From the NCBI GenBank assembly GCA_038729425.1, contig JAVYSB010000002.1:133966-170952 (forward strand): a stretch of DNA of 36,987 bases, in the 5' to 3' direction. The stretch is from Thermoplasmataceae archaeon (GTDB lineage: Archaea > Thermoplasmatota > Thermoplasmata > Thermoplasmatales > Thermoplasmataceae). The number at the start of each line of letters is the position of its first letter. The first letter of the stretch is position 1. Positions 7,171-14,432 of the stretch are shown piece by piece. The notes beneath the pieces were generated by a model. It did not search any database and was not told the origin of the DNA. It worked only from the letters and a program-made list of their open reading frames with translations. The translations under genes and the position numbers were made by a program.

Positions 7171-7173
7171 CAG
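7161..7173. promoter_or_regulatory. Palindromic operator candidate CTGTT-TCC-AACAG
   Basis: Second copy of the palindrome found at 6561-6573. It overlaps the TTG start of the winged-helix regulator; an AT-rich TATA-like element (TAATTAAAG, minus strand, about 7178-7187) lies just upstream of it in the direction of transcription, so the site covers the expected transcription start. Confidence 0.65.
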
Positions 7174-7264
7174 ACCTTTAATTATTGGTCAGACAAAAAG
7201 AATTCGTAAGACGCATAATGACAAAGAGGGGCTTTGGCGTTTCTGCCAATGAAAGGCGTAGGCT

Positions 7265-8170
7265 TCAGATCAGGTATCCAAGTATAAGTCCGGCAATCGG
7301 GGAAACCAGCCATGACCCGGCAACCAGAAGAAAGGGGCCCAGATATATCGCCTTTGTCCTATACGACATCCCAGTGCCGAATACACTGGAAGTCAGAGTC
7401 TGTGTATTGGATAAGGGGATGCTCAGGATGGTCGCAACCTCCACGAATATGGATGAAACTAGCAGCGATGTCAAGGCATTTGAATACCTCATGAGATACA
7501 TCTCCTGAGCCACTCTCTTTATTATCCCTCTGCTGAGAAAAACAGATCCGATAACTATCCCCAACAGCATGGAGATTATAACGTAGACGTCAAAACCTTC
7601 CATGTTTGCTATCAGGCCAAGTGTGTTAGCTCCGAGTGTAAAAGCAGTCAGGAACGACACTACCACAAGGAGGACCTTCAGAAGTGAGATTTCGCTCCAG
7701 AAATTGCGTGGATTCCATTTTCGCAACCCAACGCTCAGGAGATAGGCAAATGCAATCGATCCTATCGGAGCTACCACCCAAGCTAAAATTACAATAGAAA
7801 TAAATCCTGTATTGATCGAATATCCATAATGCAGTGACAGCCCCACAGATACACCAACAAGCACCATGGTCAAAGAAAGAGGGGCTCTCATTAAATACGC
7901 TGCAATGAAAAGCAAAAATGCGACAAGGAATGCGTAGCTTTCAAGGCGATATGATGGTGGGATAAGGTTTGCGGAAGCTGAATGAAGTGCCCTCCCTTCA
8001 AGTAATAGGCCAAGGGCAAATCCGATTATCCCGATTACAATCCCGACAGACCTGCTTGTAATCCTGGACCCAATTATGGTTCCAACGGCAGCGGAAAGGT
8101 TATTTCCCGCAACAAACGCGGTTAGAGCACCCGCCAGAAATACTGCTAAAATGAACGAGATTGAGATCAT
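7265..8170 (-). CDS. pit: PiT family inorganic phosphate transporter
   Basis: 301 residues, almost entirely hydrophobic with about nine to ten membrane segments. The N-terminal repeat signature AFVAGNNLSAAVGTIIGSRI and the second-half element FTLGANTLGLIANMEG are the two inverted PiT repeats, which form the phosphate and cation path. In this family phosphate enters with H+ or Na+. The C-terminus repeats the small-residue pattern (VFGTGMSYRTKAIYLGP). It overlaps the upstream DUF47 gene by 4 bases; the pit-DUF47 pair is a standard arrangement in archaea and bacteria. At 301 residues it is shorter than many bacterial PiT proteins, but both repeats are present. Confidence 0.9.
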   Translation of the reverse strand: MISISFILAVFLAGALTAFVAGNNLSAAVGTIIGSRITSRSVGIVIGIIGFALGLLLEGRALHSASANLIPPSYRLESYAFLVAFLLFIAAYLMRAPLSLTMVLVGVSVGLSLHYGYSINTGFISIVILAWVVAPIGSIAFAYLLSVGLRKWNPRNFWSEISLLKVLLVVVSFLTAFTLGANTLGLIANMEGFDVYVIISMLLGIVIGSVFLSRGIIKRVAQEMYLMRYSNALTSLLVSSIFVEVATILSIPLSNTQTLTSSVFGTGMSYRTKAIYLGPFLLVAGSWLVSPIAGLILGYLI

Positions 8171-8844
8171 TTAGACACGGACAGTATTATGTTGAGCAGC
8201 ATATCAGAAATGTCTTCACAGTCATCCACCATGTCATCTATTTTGTGTACCAGGCTCATCAGGTGATCGTATACAAGGAAATGCAACTTATCCGCATTGC
8301 GATAGATTTCGTCTATGAGGTTGTCCTTGAGTTCATCTACGGCCTCCTCCAGTACCTCTATCTTCTTTCTCTCAGACTTTAGAGACTCCATATTTGAATT
8401 GGATAGCATCACGGACAGTGATTTCAGAGCCTCCCTGTTTTTCTGGATCATTATCCTGAACGTTTTGTATGAAGTAGTCACAATCGCAGTAGACCTAGCA
8501 TTTTTGTAGTCTATATTCATTCTTTTTATTTCTCTACCCAGGTAGTGCGACTTATCCAGGATATCATCACAGGTATCCGTCAACTTCAGGAGATTATCCA
8601 TCAGGTTGGAACTGATCGCTCCGCTGGTGATCTCATGTGTAAGCTTCATGCCATAATCGTCTGCTTTCCTTTCCAGCAGTCTTATCTTTTCGTTAATCTC
8701 AACCATTCGTTCCGGGGGGGCTTCCAGCATTTCATCCAGTAATGACGTGGCATCAAGGCCCATATTGATGTATTCAGTCATTTCACCTAGAATGTGTTTC
8801 TCACCTACTACCATTATTTTCTTGAGAAACCCGGGATTTACCAT
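8167..8844 (-). CDS. DUF47/PhoU-like phosphate transport accessory protein
   Basis: 225 residues, predicted all-helical with long amphipathic and coiled segments (INEKIRLLERKADDYGMKL; LKSERKKIEVLEEAVDEL), matching the TIGR00153/DUF47 family, which is PhoU-like and pairs with PiT permeases. PhoU-like proteins carry acidic metal-binding E/D-xxx-D motifs on three-helix bundles; E..ADD and MVDDCEDISD here fit. It begins the operon with pit (4-base overlap) and has a TATA box about 24 bases before the ATG. It probably regulates phosphate uptake by the permease. Confidence 0.88.
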   Translation of the reverse strand: MVNPGFLKKIMVVGEKHILGEMTEYINMGLDATSLLDEMLEAPPERMVEINEKIRLLERKADDYGMKLTHEITSGAISSNLMDNLLKLTDTCDDILDKSHYLGREIKRMNIDYKNARSTAIVTTSYKTFRIMIQKNREALKSLSVMLSNSNMESLKSERKKIEVLEEAVDELKDNLIDEIYRNADKLHFLVYDHLMSLVHKIDDMVDDCEDISDMLLNIILSVSK

Positions 8845-8864
8845 TGTGCCGCATCGTTATGTTG

Positions 8865-8871
8865 TATTTAA
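8865..8871 (-). promoter_or_regulatory. TATA box of the DUF47-pit operon
   Basis: TTAAATA on the minus strand, centre 24 bases upstream of the ATG at 8844. Confidence 0.6.
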
Positions 8872-8955
8872 GTTGTTCTGGGAGGATCCCATCAGGTTAT
8901 CGCATTGCCATACTGGCATTTTGCAAGATCTGGAAAGTAAGGATCAAAGAGAAAA

Positions 8956-8962
8956 TTTAATA
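8956..8962 (+). promoter_or_regulatory. TATA box of marC-like gene
   Basis: TTTAATA, centre 26 bases upstream of the ATG at 8986; leaderless spacing. Confidence 0.65.
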
Positions 8963-8985
8963 TCTACTAATGATGCAATTTATAA

Positions 8986-9612
8986 ATGTCGCTCTTCATT
9001 TTCTTTGTCACTGTTACTGTAGCCCTGTTCTCCATATTGAATCCACTTGGAGCTGTACCAACTCTTGTTTCCCTTACACAGAACTACAGCATCTCTGAAA
9101 AAAATGGAGTCATCAGAAAAAGCGTACTGGTCGCCTCCGGAATGATAATTGGATTCATGCTCGTTGGCGTATACATTTTTGAAGTTCTTGGAATCGATAT
9201 ATCGGATTTCAAGATTGCTGGGGGGATCCTCCTCTTCAAGGTTGCCTTTGATATGCTGCAGGGAAGGATATCCAATACGAAACTGACCGAGGCGGAAAAG
9301 GAAGAGACTCAGGAGAGAGAAGCGATTGGTATAGTACCAATAGGGACTCCATTGCTTGCAGGACCAGGAACAATAACCACTGCCATCATATACTTTAATT
9401 CACTGAGCACAAGCGTTCCGGAGAAAGGAATCGTTTTTGGTTCCATATTAATCGTAATGATGCTTACATACTACATCCTAAGGTTTTCCACAAAGATATT
9501 TGATAAGTTGGGAAAAACGGGGTTGCTCATAGTTTCTCGGATCATGGGTTTGTTGCTTGCCGCAATAGCCGTGAGTTTCATAATATCAGGAATCCTTTCA
9601 GCTATCGCTTAA
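8986..9612 (+). CDS. MarC family integral membrane protein
   Basis: 208 residues, six hydrophobic segments. The opening (FSILNPLGAVPTLVSLTQNYS) and the middle element (IVPIGTPLLAGPGTITTAIIYF) are the two conserved repeats of the MarC/UPF0056 family, including the NPxGxxP motif. The name comes from a bacterial multiple-antibiotic-resistance locus, but no transport substrate is established for the family. A hydrophilic loop rich in E/K (LTEAEKEETQEREAIG) separates the halves. The stop overlaps the end of the convergent aroD gene by 4 bases. Confidence 0.88.
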   Translation: MSLFIFFVTVTVALFSILNPLGAVPTLVSLTQNYSISEKNGVIRKSVLVASGMIIGFMLVGVYIFEVLGIDISDFKIAGGILLFKVAFDMLQGRISNTKLTEAEKEETQEREAIGIVPIGTPLLAGPGTITTAIIYFNSLSTSVPEKGIVFGSILIVMMLTYYILRFSTKIFDKLGKTGLLIVSRIMGLLLAAIAVSFIISGILSAIA

Positions 9613-10304
9613 AATTTCCTAAAGAACCTTTCATAATCTGATCTGGTGAGTTGCCCTTCGGCAGTTTTCTGGCCAGCCCTGGCGTATACTATATCAGATA
9701 AAAAATAGCCAGAAAAGAGACGGAGTGCGGAGTTTCTTTCACCCATTGGTATGAATGCGAGAGGTACCTTCAGTTCCTCCTTCATCGTGTAAAGGTCAAA
9801 CATATCCAGCAGAAATGCATTCGAACTCGCGTAACTGGAAGCCAGTTTGAAGATATTCCCCCCAAGCTTCAGCATTGCCCTGAGCATATGAGAAACCCTT
9901 GCTCCCTGAAAATCATGAGTAGAAAGTATCACAGTTCCACCGAAGGATTCCAGTTCCACTCCCGTAAAGGAACTGACATCAATGTCAATTGCGGGAGCCT
10001 GCATATCTATTGCCAGCTGATATAGCTCTTTCATCAGGGGAGATCCGGCGGCTCTGTAGGTGAATATGAAGTTTAAGCGTCGTTTCTGCAGATATTCAAA
10101 GATCGATCTGAGCTCCTCTACGCTTGTCTGCTTGAACAGATCATATCTTATCTCATACAAAAAATCTGGATTATAAATTCCGCGTTGGAGCTCATTTAAG
10201 AGTGACACGGAGGACTTTGAAAAAATAGATGTTACAACCGTTGCCTTTTCTCCACCGATCTTAATCTTTCCGATCATAACCGGTGCTGCCTCAATCAATG
10301 GCAT
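9609..10304 (-). CDS. aroD: 3-dehydroquinate dehydratase, type I
   Basis: 231 residues, the usual length for the type I class. Converts 3-dehydroquinate to 3-dehydroshikimate in the shikimate pathway through a Schiff-base lysine. Visible landmarks in order: EIRYDLF (substrate-binding E-x-R-x-D), ILSTHDF with the catalytic His, FKLA with the Schiff-base Lys, MGERNSALRLF (MG..S.R-like anion site) and the C-terminal AGQKTAEGQLT lid. The AUG at 10304 is preceded by a TATA-like GTTTAATAG about 24 bases upstream. No other aro genes lie in the window, so the pathway is dispersed. The normal MGxxGxxSR is altered to MGERNSALR, worth noting but the fold is clear. Confidence 0.92.
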   Translation of the reverse strand: MPLIEAAPVMIGKIKIGGEKATVVTSIFSKSSVSLLNELQRGIYNPDFLYEIRYDLFKQTSVEELRSIFEYLQKRRLNFIFTYRAAGSPLMKELYQLAIDMQAPAIDIDVSSFTGVELESFGGTVILSTHDFQGARVSHMLRAMLKLGGNIFKLASSYASSNAFLLDMFDLYTMKEELKVPLAFIPMGERNSALRLFSGYFLSDIVYARAGQKTAEGQLTRSDYERFFRKF

Positions 10305-10367
10305 GTATGAATATTATATCAGTCTATTAAACATTTTACGAATATCGTTGGAATGCGCTCTAAAGCG

Positions 10368-10376
10368 TTTTATATC
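10368..10376 (+). promoter_or_regulatory. TATA box of HTH regulator gene
   Basis: TTTTATATC about 33 bases before the ATG at 10405, which would give a leader of a few bases. Short dyads (ACGA-ATA-TCGT at 10338-10348; CGCT-N4-AGCG just before the TATA box) may be regulator sites but are weak. Confidence 0.5.
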
Positions 10377-10404
10377 ACTTGGGTATCCATCTGGAGGAAG
10401 AAAC

Positions 10405-10842
10405 ATGTTCAGAATGACAATAGTATCGGCCCCATCAAGGGCCATTGACAACGATCTAGACAGAACCGTAGCATTTTTCCTTTCCGACATAGGCTACATC
10501 CCGAGGTTGAAACCATCCAGTGACTTCCAGGTCATAGCAAGGTCTGCATATTTCAGGCTTTTCAAGGAATGTTTTCTAGTAAGGTCGGACAGGTACTGGA
10601 CTGGTGACGAACTTCTCGCCTACCTTTCAACAAGCAGGACTACCCTTTATAGGCACCTGAACAAACTGAAATCCATGGACCTTCTCGAAGAAATCCAGGA
10701 AGGCAAAGTCAAGAAATACAGGCTCAGATCTGGCAACATACTGAGGGCCTGGACGTGGGTTGAAGTCAACATAAGAATGGCTCTCGATAATTATAAGAAG
10801 ACTGTGGAGCAGATCGATGCTGGGGTCAGGAATCTCAAGTAG
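10405..10842 (+). CDS. Winged-helix/HTH transcriptional regulator
   Basis: 145 residues from the ATG at 10405, chosen because GGAGGA lies 7 bases upstream and the residues before it show no conserved character. The N-terminal 60 residues are uncharacterised; the HTH lies in residues 66-110: RYWTGDELLAYLSTSRTTLYRHLNKLKSMDLLEEIQEGKVKKYRL, a classical wHTH with the STSRTTLYRHLNKL recognition helix and a basic wing. A helical tail (NILRAWTWVEVNIRMALDNYKKTVEQ) may dimerise. It is monocistronic as far as can be seen. Target genes unknown. Confidence 0.8.
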   Translation: MFRMTIVSAPSRAIDNDLDRTVAFFLSDIGYIPRLKPSSDFQVIARSAYFRLFKECFLVRSDRYWTGDELLAYLSTSRTTLYRHLNKLKSMDLLEEIQEGKVKKYRLRSGNILRAWTWVEVNIRMALDNYKKTVEQIDAGVRNLK

Positions 10843-10904
10843 GCTTATTTCCAGTTATTGTTTCCGATCCTTCGCAAAAAATTTTTATTCCAAATGACGC
10901 TAAG

Positions 10905-10921
10905 CCGTTCGGGAGAAGCGG
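10905..10921 (+). other. Short hairpin with GNRA-type loop in the 10843-10963 leader region
   Basis: CCGTTC-ggga-GAA(g)CGG can fold as a 6-bp stem with one bulged G and a GGGA tetraloop. It lies between the HTH gene and the 10964 gene, downstream of an AT-rich TATA-like element (about 10881-10889). It may be a leader structure; no known RNA family is recognised. Confidence 0.3.
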
Positions 10922-10963
10922 ACGAGTAACATTTTCAAGGTTCAGTCACGCTCTTTGAAGTAT

Positions 10964-11236
10964 ATGGAAATGATAGAAATAAAAAAAGGTGGAAAATATC
11001 TTGTCATATCGAACAGCGGTGATGATGCACCCATGAGAACCGAAGGGGAATTTGTCGGATATACAATTCTTGGAGAAGAGGGTGTAATATGCTTCAAAGT
11101 CGTAAATGAGCAGAAAAAGTCACTGTTTCGCCTGATTCCAGTTTCGTCTGTGATTGCAATAGAGTTCTCTGACGAGACACTCCTGACTTCGAAGTCAAAA
11201 AATGACGAAAAGGACAAGACTAATTACATAAGCTGA
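10964..11236 (+). CDS. Small beta-rich conserved-looking protein, unknown function
   Basis: 90 residues from the ATG at 10964 (ATG at 10970 or TTG at 10955 are alternatives). The sequence is beta-rich and barrel-like: IKKGGKYLVISNSG, EGEFVGYTILGEEGVICFKVV, SLFRLIPVSSVIAIEF, ending in a charged tail of about 20 residues. The pattern of a small closed barrel with a GY..LG..G turn recalls SH3/Sm-like folds, but this is only an impression and I do not assign a family. The stop overlaps the end of the convergent thpR gene by 13 bases. Confidence 0.65.
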   Translation: MEMIEIKKGGKYLVISNSGDDAPMRTEGEFVGYTILGEEGVICFKVVNEQKKSLFRLIPVSSVIAIEFSDETLLTSKSKNDEKDKTNYIS

Positions 11237-11739
11237 ACGCAGGTAATTTCAGTGTATACTGGACCTCCAGGTTTGAGGGCGCTCCTGTAATAACACACCC
11301 TGTTAATTTCAGGGAATCCGAATCTCACCCCTTCATATTTTTTTAACAGATTCCGAATATCTACCGCTTGCCGAATCCTGGCAATTGTAATATGTGGAAC
11401 GAACTTTCTATCAAATGATTCCATACCAGCGGCTTTCATCGTCGCATCATATAGATCTTCTTGAAATCCCTTCACGCCAATGAAGATAACCCTTGGACTT
11501 TTCGCTGAGGGAAAACACCCGACCCCGGACATTTCCACTCGAAATGCGGGGAATCTTAACTTAATGAGGCCGATCTTTATGTCTGTTGCGACATTCTCAG
11601 AGGTATCGCCGATGAAGTGTAAAGTAATGTGAAGTTCAGGCGTCCTCACCGGAGACACTCCTTTAATCTGGCTGAGGTCATACAGAATTTCCTCGGACAA
11701 TGAATTTCTTTCAACAGGGCAAGCTATGAAGGTTCTCAA
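11224..11739 (-). CDS. thpR: RNA 2',3'-cyclic phosphodiesterase (2H family)
   Basis: 171 residues with a TTG start. Two catalytic HxT/S-x motifs of the 2H phosphoesterase superfamily are visible: HITLHFIG in the N-terminal half and HITIARI in the C-terminal half. The length, spacing and the MRTFIACPVE start match the ThpR/LigT family, which opens 2',3'-cyclic phosphates on RNA and may reverse 2'-5' ligation. A strong AT-rich promoter region is shared back to back with gcvH: TATATAAA on the minus strand lies about 28 bases before the TTG, supporting that start. Confidence 0.9.
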   Translation of the reverse strand: MRTFIACPVERNSLSEEILYDLSQIKGVSPVRTPELHITLHFIGDTSENVATDIKIGLIKLRFPAFRVEMSGVGCFPSAKSPRVIFIGVKGFQEDLYDATMKAAGMESFDRKFVPHITIARIRQAVDIRNLLKKYEGVRFGFPEINRVCYYRSALKPGGPVYTEITCVQLM

Positions 11740-11763
11740 CTGCCTAACATTTGATAAATATTG

Positions 11764-11772
11764 TTTATATAT
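11764..11772 (+). promoter_or_regulatory. TATA box of gcvH
   Basis: TTTATATAT, centre 26 bases upstream of the ATG at 11793. On the opposite strand the same AT-rich tract serves thpR, so the two promoters overlap. Confidence 0.65.
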
Positions 11773-11792
11773 TTAACAATGCTCTTGGAAAC

Positions 11793-12170
11793 ATGTACAG
11801 TGTGCCGGAAGACCTAAGATACACAAAAACGCATGAATGGTTCAAAGTCGAAGGTAATGTGGCTATTGTGGGAATTACGGATTATGCTCAGCACCAGCTG
11901 ACGGATATAGTCTATGTGGAGTTCCCAAAGAAAGATTCTGATCAGAAATCTGGAGAGCGCCTGCTTACAATAGAATCCGTCAAGTCTGCCGAAGACGTAT
12001 TCTCGCCGGTTTCAGGCAAGCTCATTGAGGTCAATCAGGAAGTTTCTTCCAAGCCTGAATTGCTAAATCAGGACCCTTACAAAAACTGGCTGGTAAAGAT
12101 ACGCACAGTGGATATGACTGTAACCGGGGGACTCTCTGCGAGCGAGTATAAGCGCTTAATCGCAGAATAA
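11793..12170 (+). CDS. gcvH: Glycine cleavage system H protein
   Basis: 125 residues from the ATG at 11793; upstream in-frame codons are rejected because the TATA box places transcription start at this ATG. The lipoyl domain is complete: KTHEWFKVEGNVAIVGIT, then the lipoylation loop LLTIESVKSAEDVFSPVSG with the acceptor lysine K64, and the GKLIEVN end. H protein shuttles the aminomethyl group between the P, T and L proteins of glycine cleavage. None of those partners is in the window. Followed 4 bases later by rlmE, an unrelated function that probably shares the transcript. Confidence 0.93.
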   Translation: MYSVPEDLRYTKTHEWFKVEGNVAIVGITDYAQHQLTDIVYVEFPKKDSDQKSGERLLTIESVKSAEDVFSPVSGKLIEVNQEVSSKPELLNQDPYKNWLVKIRTVDMTVTGGLSASEYKRLIAE

Positions 12171-12174
12171 TGAT

Positions 12175-12771
12175 ATGGCCGATCGCAAGGACAAATATTA
12201 CGTTAAAGCGAAAAAGGACAATTTCCTCAGCAGGGCCGTGTATAAGCTCTCTGAGATTCAGGAAAAGTTCAGCATAATCAGGGAGCAGGACACGGTCCTG
12301 GAAATAGGATCTGCCCCTGGAGGCTGGACCCAGTTCCTTCTTTCCATTAATGGAGTAAAGGTCATAAGTGTCGATCGTTCTCCATACCAAAAACTGGACG
12401 GCGCAACACAAATCAGAAAGGATATTTTTTCGGATGAAATCTGGGGGATTCTGGATGAGCGCTTAAGTTCTATGGGAGTAGGCGGATTCAACGTCGTTCT
12501 TTCCGACGCAATGTCCCATACAAGCGGTAATCATAGCAGAGATCATGCCTCCTCTTACCTGATATGTGACAGGGTTATGTCAATAGCGGAGAGATTACTC
12601 CTTCAAGGGGGGAACGCTGTTATCAAGCATTTCCAGGGAGACCTGACAAAAAATTTAATAGAAAAGTGGTCTGGAAAATTCAGGGGATACAAGATCACAA
12701 CACCAAAGGCTTCCAGGTCTGGAAGCAGGGAAATATACATTATATTCTTCAATTTACGGGAAAGACCCTAG
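12175..12771 (+). CDS. rlmE: RlmE/FtsJ family 2'-O-ribose RNA methyltransferase
   Basis: 198 residues. RrmJ/FtsJ landmarks: N-terminal DKYYVKAKKDNFLSRAVYKL, which contains the first catalytic Lys and the RSRAAYKL-like motif; motif I LEIGSAPGGWTQFL; LSDAMSHTSG with the catalytic Asp; VIKHFQGD with the second Lys; and SREIYIIF with the Glu. The K-D-K-E tetrad is therefore complete. The bacterial enzyme methylates U2552 of 23S rRNA; the archaeal target is presumably rRNA as well. Starts 4 bases after gcvH; the last 23 bases overlap the convergent gene at 12749. Confidence 0.92.
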   Translation: MADRKDKYYVKAKKDNFLSRAVYKLSEIQEKFSIIREQDTVLEIGSAPGGWTQFLLSINGVKVISVDRSPYQKLDGATQIRKDIFSDEIWGILDERLSSMGVGGFNVVLSDAMSHTSGNHSRDHASSYLICDRVMSIAERLLLQGGNAVIKHFQGDLTKNLIEKWSGKFRGYKITTPKASRSGSREIYIIFFNLRERP

Positions 12772-13411
12772 TGAACCTTGTTCCAGAGGATTCCAGGAAT
12801 TTCTGTACCCTGTCAACGAATTCATAATCAACTACGATGAATATAGATTTGCCTGCAAATTGTGCCAAGGCAGAACCTATTTTCTCGTCTATGAACGCAA
12901 GCCTGTGTTCGTCAATGATCCTCAGGCCAGAAACCTTGTTAATAGCTCTTTCCCAGTTTCTTACGAACTCTTCAGGGGTCCTGTCCTTAAGGTCCCTTTT
13001 GAGCAGGCGGCGCTTTCTTATGGAATGTCTCACAAGATCCATGGATCTCATTGAGCTAGTATAAAGCCCGCTGTAGGTATCCTCATTCATGTCCAGGGGA
13101 ATAAGCGTAACGTTATTCGATGTTGCGTATTTGACAGTCTCAATATAAATCGGTGGTGGCGTCATGACTTCCCCGTACACTGACAGTCGCACCCCATAGA
13201 TTATCTCATAGTCTGACAACTGGACTTCATAAGGGTTCTCAAGGAAATCCTTGAGCCCGATGATATGCTCTTCTGAGAGAGAGACCAGAATAACTTCCGG
13301 CTTGAACTCGAAAAGGTACTTTTCCAGTGCATCGCCATCCCTGATCAGTCCCTTGATCCCTCCAAAAAGCGTGATAGTCGAAGATGCTTCTTCCATAATA
13401 CGGCATCTCAC
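12749..13411 (-). CDS. Uncharacterised archaeal protein, possibly TraB-like fold
   Basis: 220 residues. The protein is soluble and well conserved in feel: TLFGGIKGLIRDGDALEKYLFEF, PEVILVSLSEEHIIGLKDFL, YGVRLSVYGEVMTPPPIYIE, TLIPLDMNEDTY, TPEEFVRNWERAINKVSGL and a final IDEHRLAFIDEKIG...SIFIVVDYEFVDRVQKFL. The order of a GxxKG loop, a 'PEVILVSL' strand and a terminal 'R..FI.EKI...KSIFIVVDYEF' strand recalls TraB/PrgY proteins (which end with a VVGxxH strand), but the key histidines are missing, so this is a weak inference. The start overlaps the stop of the COG1395 regulator gene by 4 bases: one operon. Confidence 0.7.
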   Translation of the reverse strand: MRCRIMEEASSTITLFGGIKGLIRDGDALEKYLFEFKPEVILVSLSEEHIIGLKDFLENPYEVQLSDYEIIYGVRLSVYGEVMTPPPIYIETVKYATSNNVTLIPLDMNEDTYSGLYTSSMRSMDLVRHSIRKRRLLKRDLKDRTPEEFVRNWERAINKVSGLRIIDEHRLAFIDEKIGSALAQFAGKSIFIVVDYEFVDRVQKFLESSGTRFTRVFPVN

Positions 13412-14361
13412 ATAAGGTTCTTTTTTCTTTCAATAATAATTTCCAGTTCATCCGGAGATGAAGCTTTTTTAAGTTCGCTAAGGCTTACGACAGGGCATTT
13501 TGCAACATTTTCCTTCGTTGTATCTGTCCTGGTAATAATAAGCGGCTCATTCTGGAAGATTTCGCTGACGTTCTTTATGGCAAGTGCTCTCCCCATCTTC
13601 TCGCTAAGGCTGTCGAAAAGCCCGATGAGAAACATTGTGTCCATGGCACGGTTTGCAATCGCGTCGAAGGGAGCCCTATTCATTTTATAAAATTCATAAC
13701 CCGTCTTTACAATATTCTCGATTACCTCCCTCATAAAGAGGTTTAACTCTTCTTTGTTTTCCTCGGGAAGATCAATTTCGCTTATGGATCTGAGTATGTC
13801 TATACTCGAGCTGATGTTCTGACCAAGCAAAGATTCTAGTTTCTCATATATATCAAGCGTGGAAGCGCTTCCCCCTTCATAAAGGGAAATTGATCTGCGT
13901 GAAGTACCGACCTTGTTAGAAACAAAGCCTATGGAATATCCGAGGTTCTCTCTTATCTTATGCATCAGTTTTCCGTCAATTGGGATATAAAAACCGCCGG
14001 GGCCCGAGAAAATATTTGGTCTCTCCCCATCTATATAATCGACGAACGTCACGGGAGACATTATGGGAATGTGGTGCCTGTAGTAGACAACCCCGTCCTC
14101 AAGAATTCCGTTTCCAGCCCTCTCACCTATTACAACCGCAGCAGCGCTTGTTATCTTTGAGAGCCTTACCATCTCCTTTGCATTGGAGTCCCGGAAAGTG
14201 TCTACATTGTGGAGAATTTTTATTATGTACTTCTCATCATTTCTTCGAGCTATAATCTCAAAGCTTATCATACCACCCAGATCTGGGTCGGATGTGAGAA
14301 ATCCCTTCTTACCGAGGATTTCGCACAACCTTCTGATAAAGATACGCCGGTTATCCTCCAT
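13408..14361 (-). CDS. Archaeal HTH-type regulator, COG1395 family
   Basis: 317 residues from the ATG at 14361; the in-frame ATG at 14379 is rejected because a TATA box (14384-14390) lies exactly 26 bases from 14361. The N-terminal 130 residues form an uncharacterised alpha/beta domain (YIIKILHNVDTF; AAAVVIGERAG). The conserved GGFYIPIDGKLMHKIRENLGYSIGFVSNKVGTSRRSISLYEGG is an XRE-type helix-turn-helix and the hallmark of COG1395. The last 130 residues (KNVSEIFQNEPLIITRTD) include an alpha/beta region. Likely a DNA-binding regulator conserved in euryarchaea; its targets are unknown. Cotranscribed with the 220-residue gene. Confidence 0.88.
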   Translation of the reverse strand: MEDNRRIFIRRLCEILGKKGFLTSDPDLGGMISFEIIARRNDEKYIIKILHNVDTFRDSNAKEMVRLSKITSAAAVVIGERAGNGILEDGVVYYRHHIPIMSPVTFVDYIDGERPNIFSGPGGFYIPIDGKLMHKIRENLGYSIGFVSNKVGTSRRSISLYEGGSASTLDIYEKLESLLGQNISSSIDILRSISEIDLPEENKEELNLFMREVIENIVKTGYEFYKMNRAPFDAIANRAMDTMFLIGLFDSLSEKMGRALAIKNVSEIFQNEPLIITRTDTTKENVAKCPVVSLSELKKASSPDELEIIIERKKNLM

Positions 14362-14383
14362 TAAAGACAAATATTGCATACAG

Positions 14384-14390
14384 TATTTAA
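14384..14390 (-). promoter_or_regulatory. TATA box of COG1395 regulator operon
   Basis: TTAAATA on the minus strand, 26 bases from the ATG at 14361; it decides between two in-frame starts. Confidence 0.65.
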
Positions 14391-14432
14391 GCTATTCGAT
14401 TCAGTTTTTGCCTAATATGCTTCCTACATAGG

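Noticed and set aside
10303-10404. N-terminal extension of the HTH regulator to 10303.
   Set aside because: It would overlap the aroD start and its promoter; GGAGGA before 10405 and the TATA box at 10368-10376 favour the later start.
10894-10929. 11-codon ORF upstream of the 10964 gene.
   Set aside because: No ribosome site or promoter at the right distance; too short to support as a gene.
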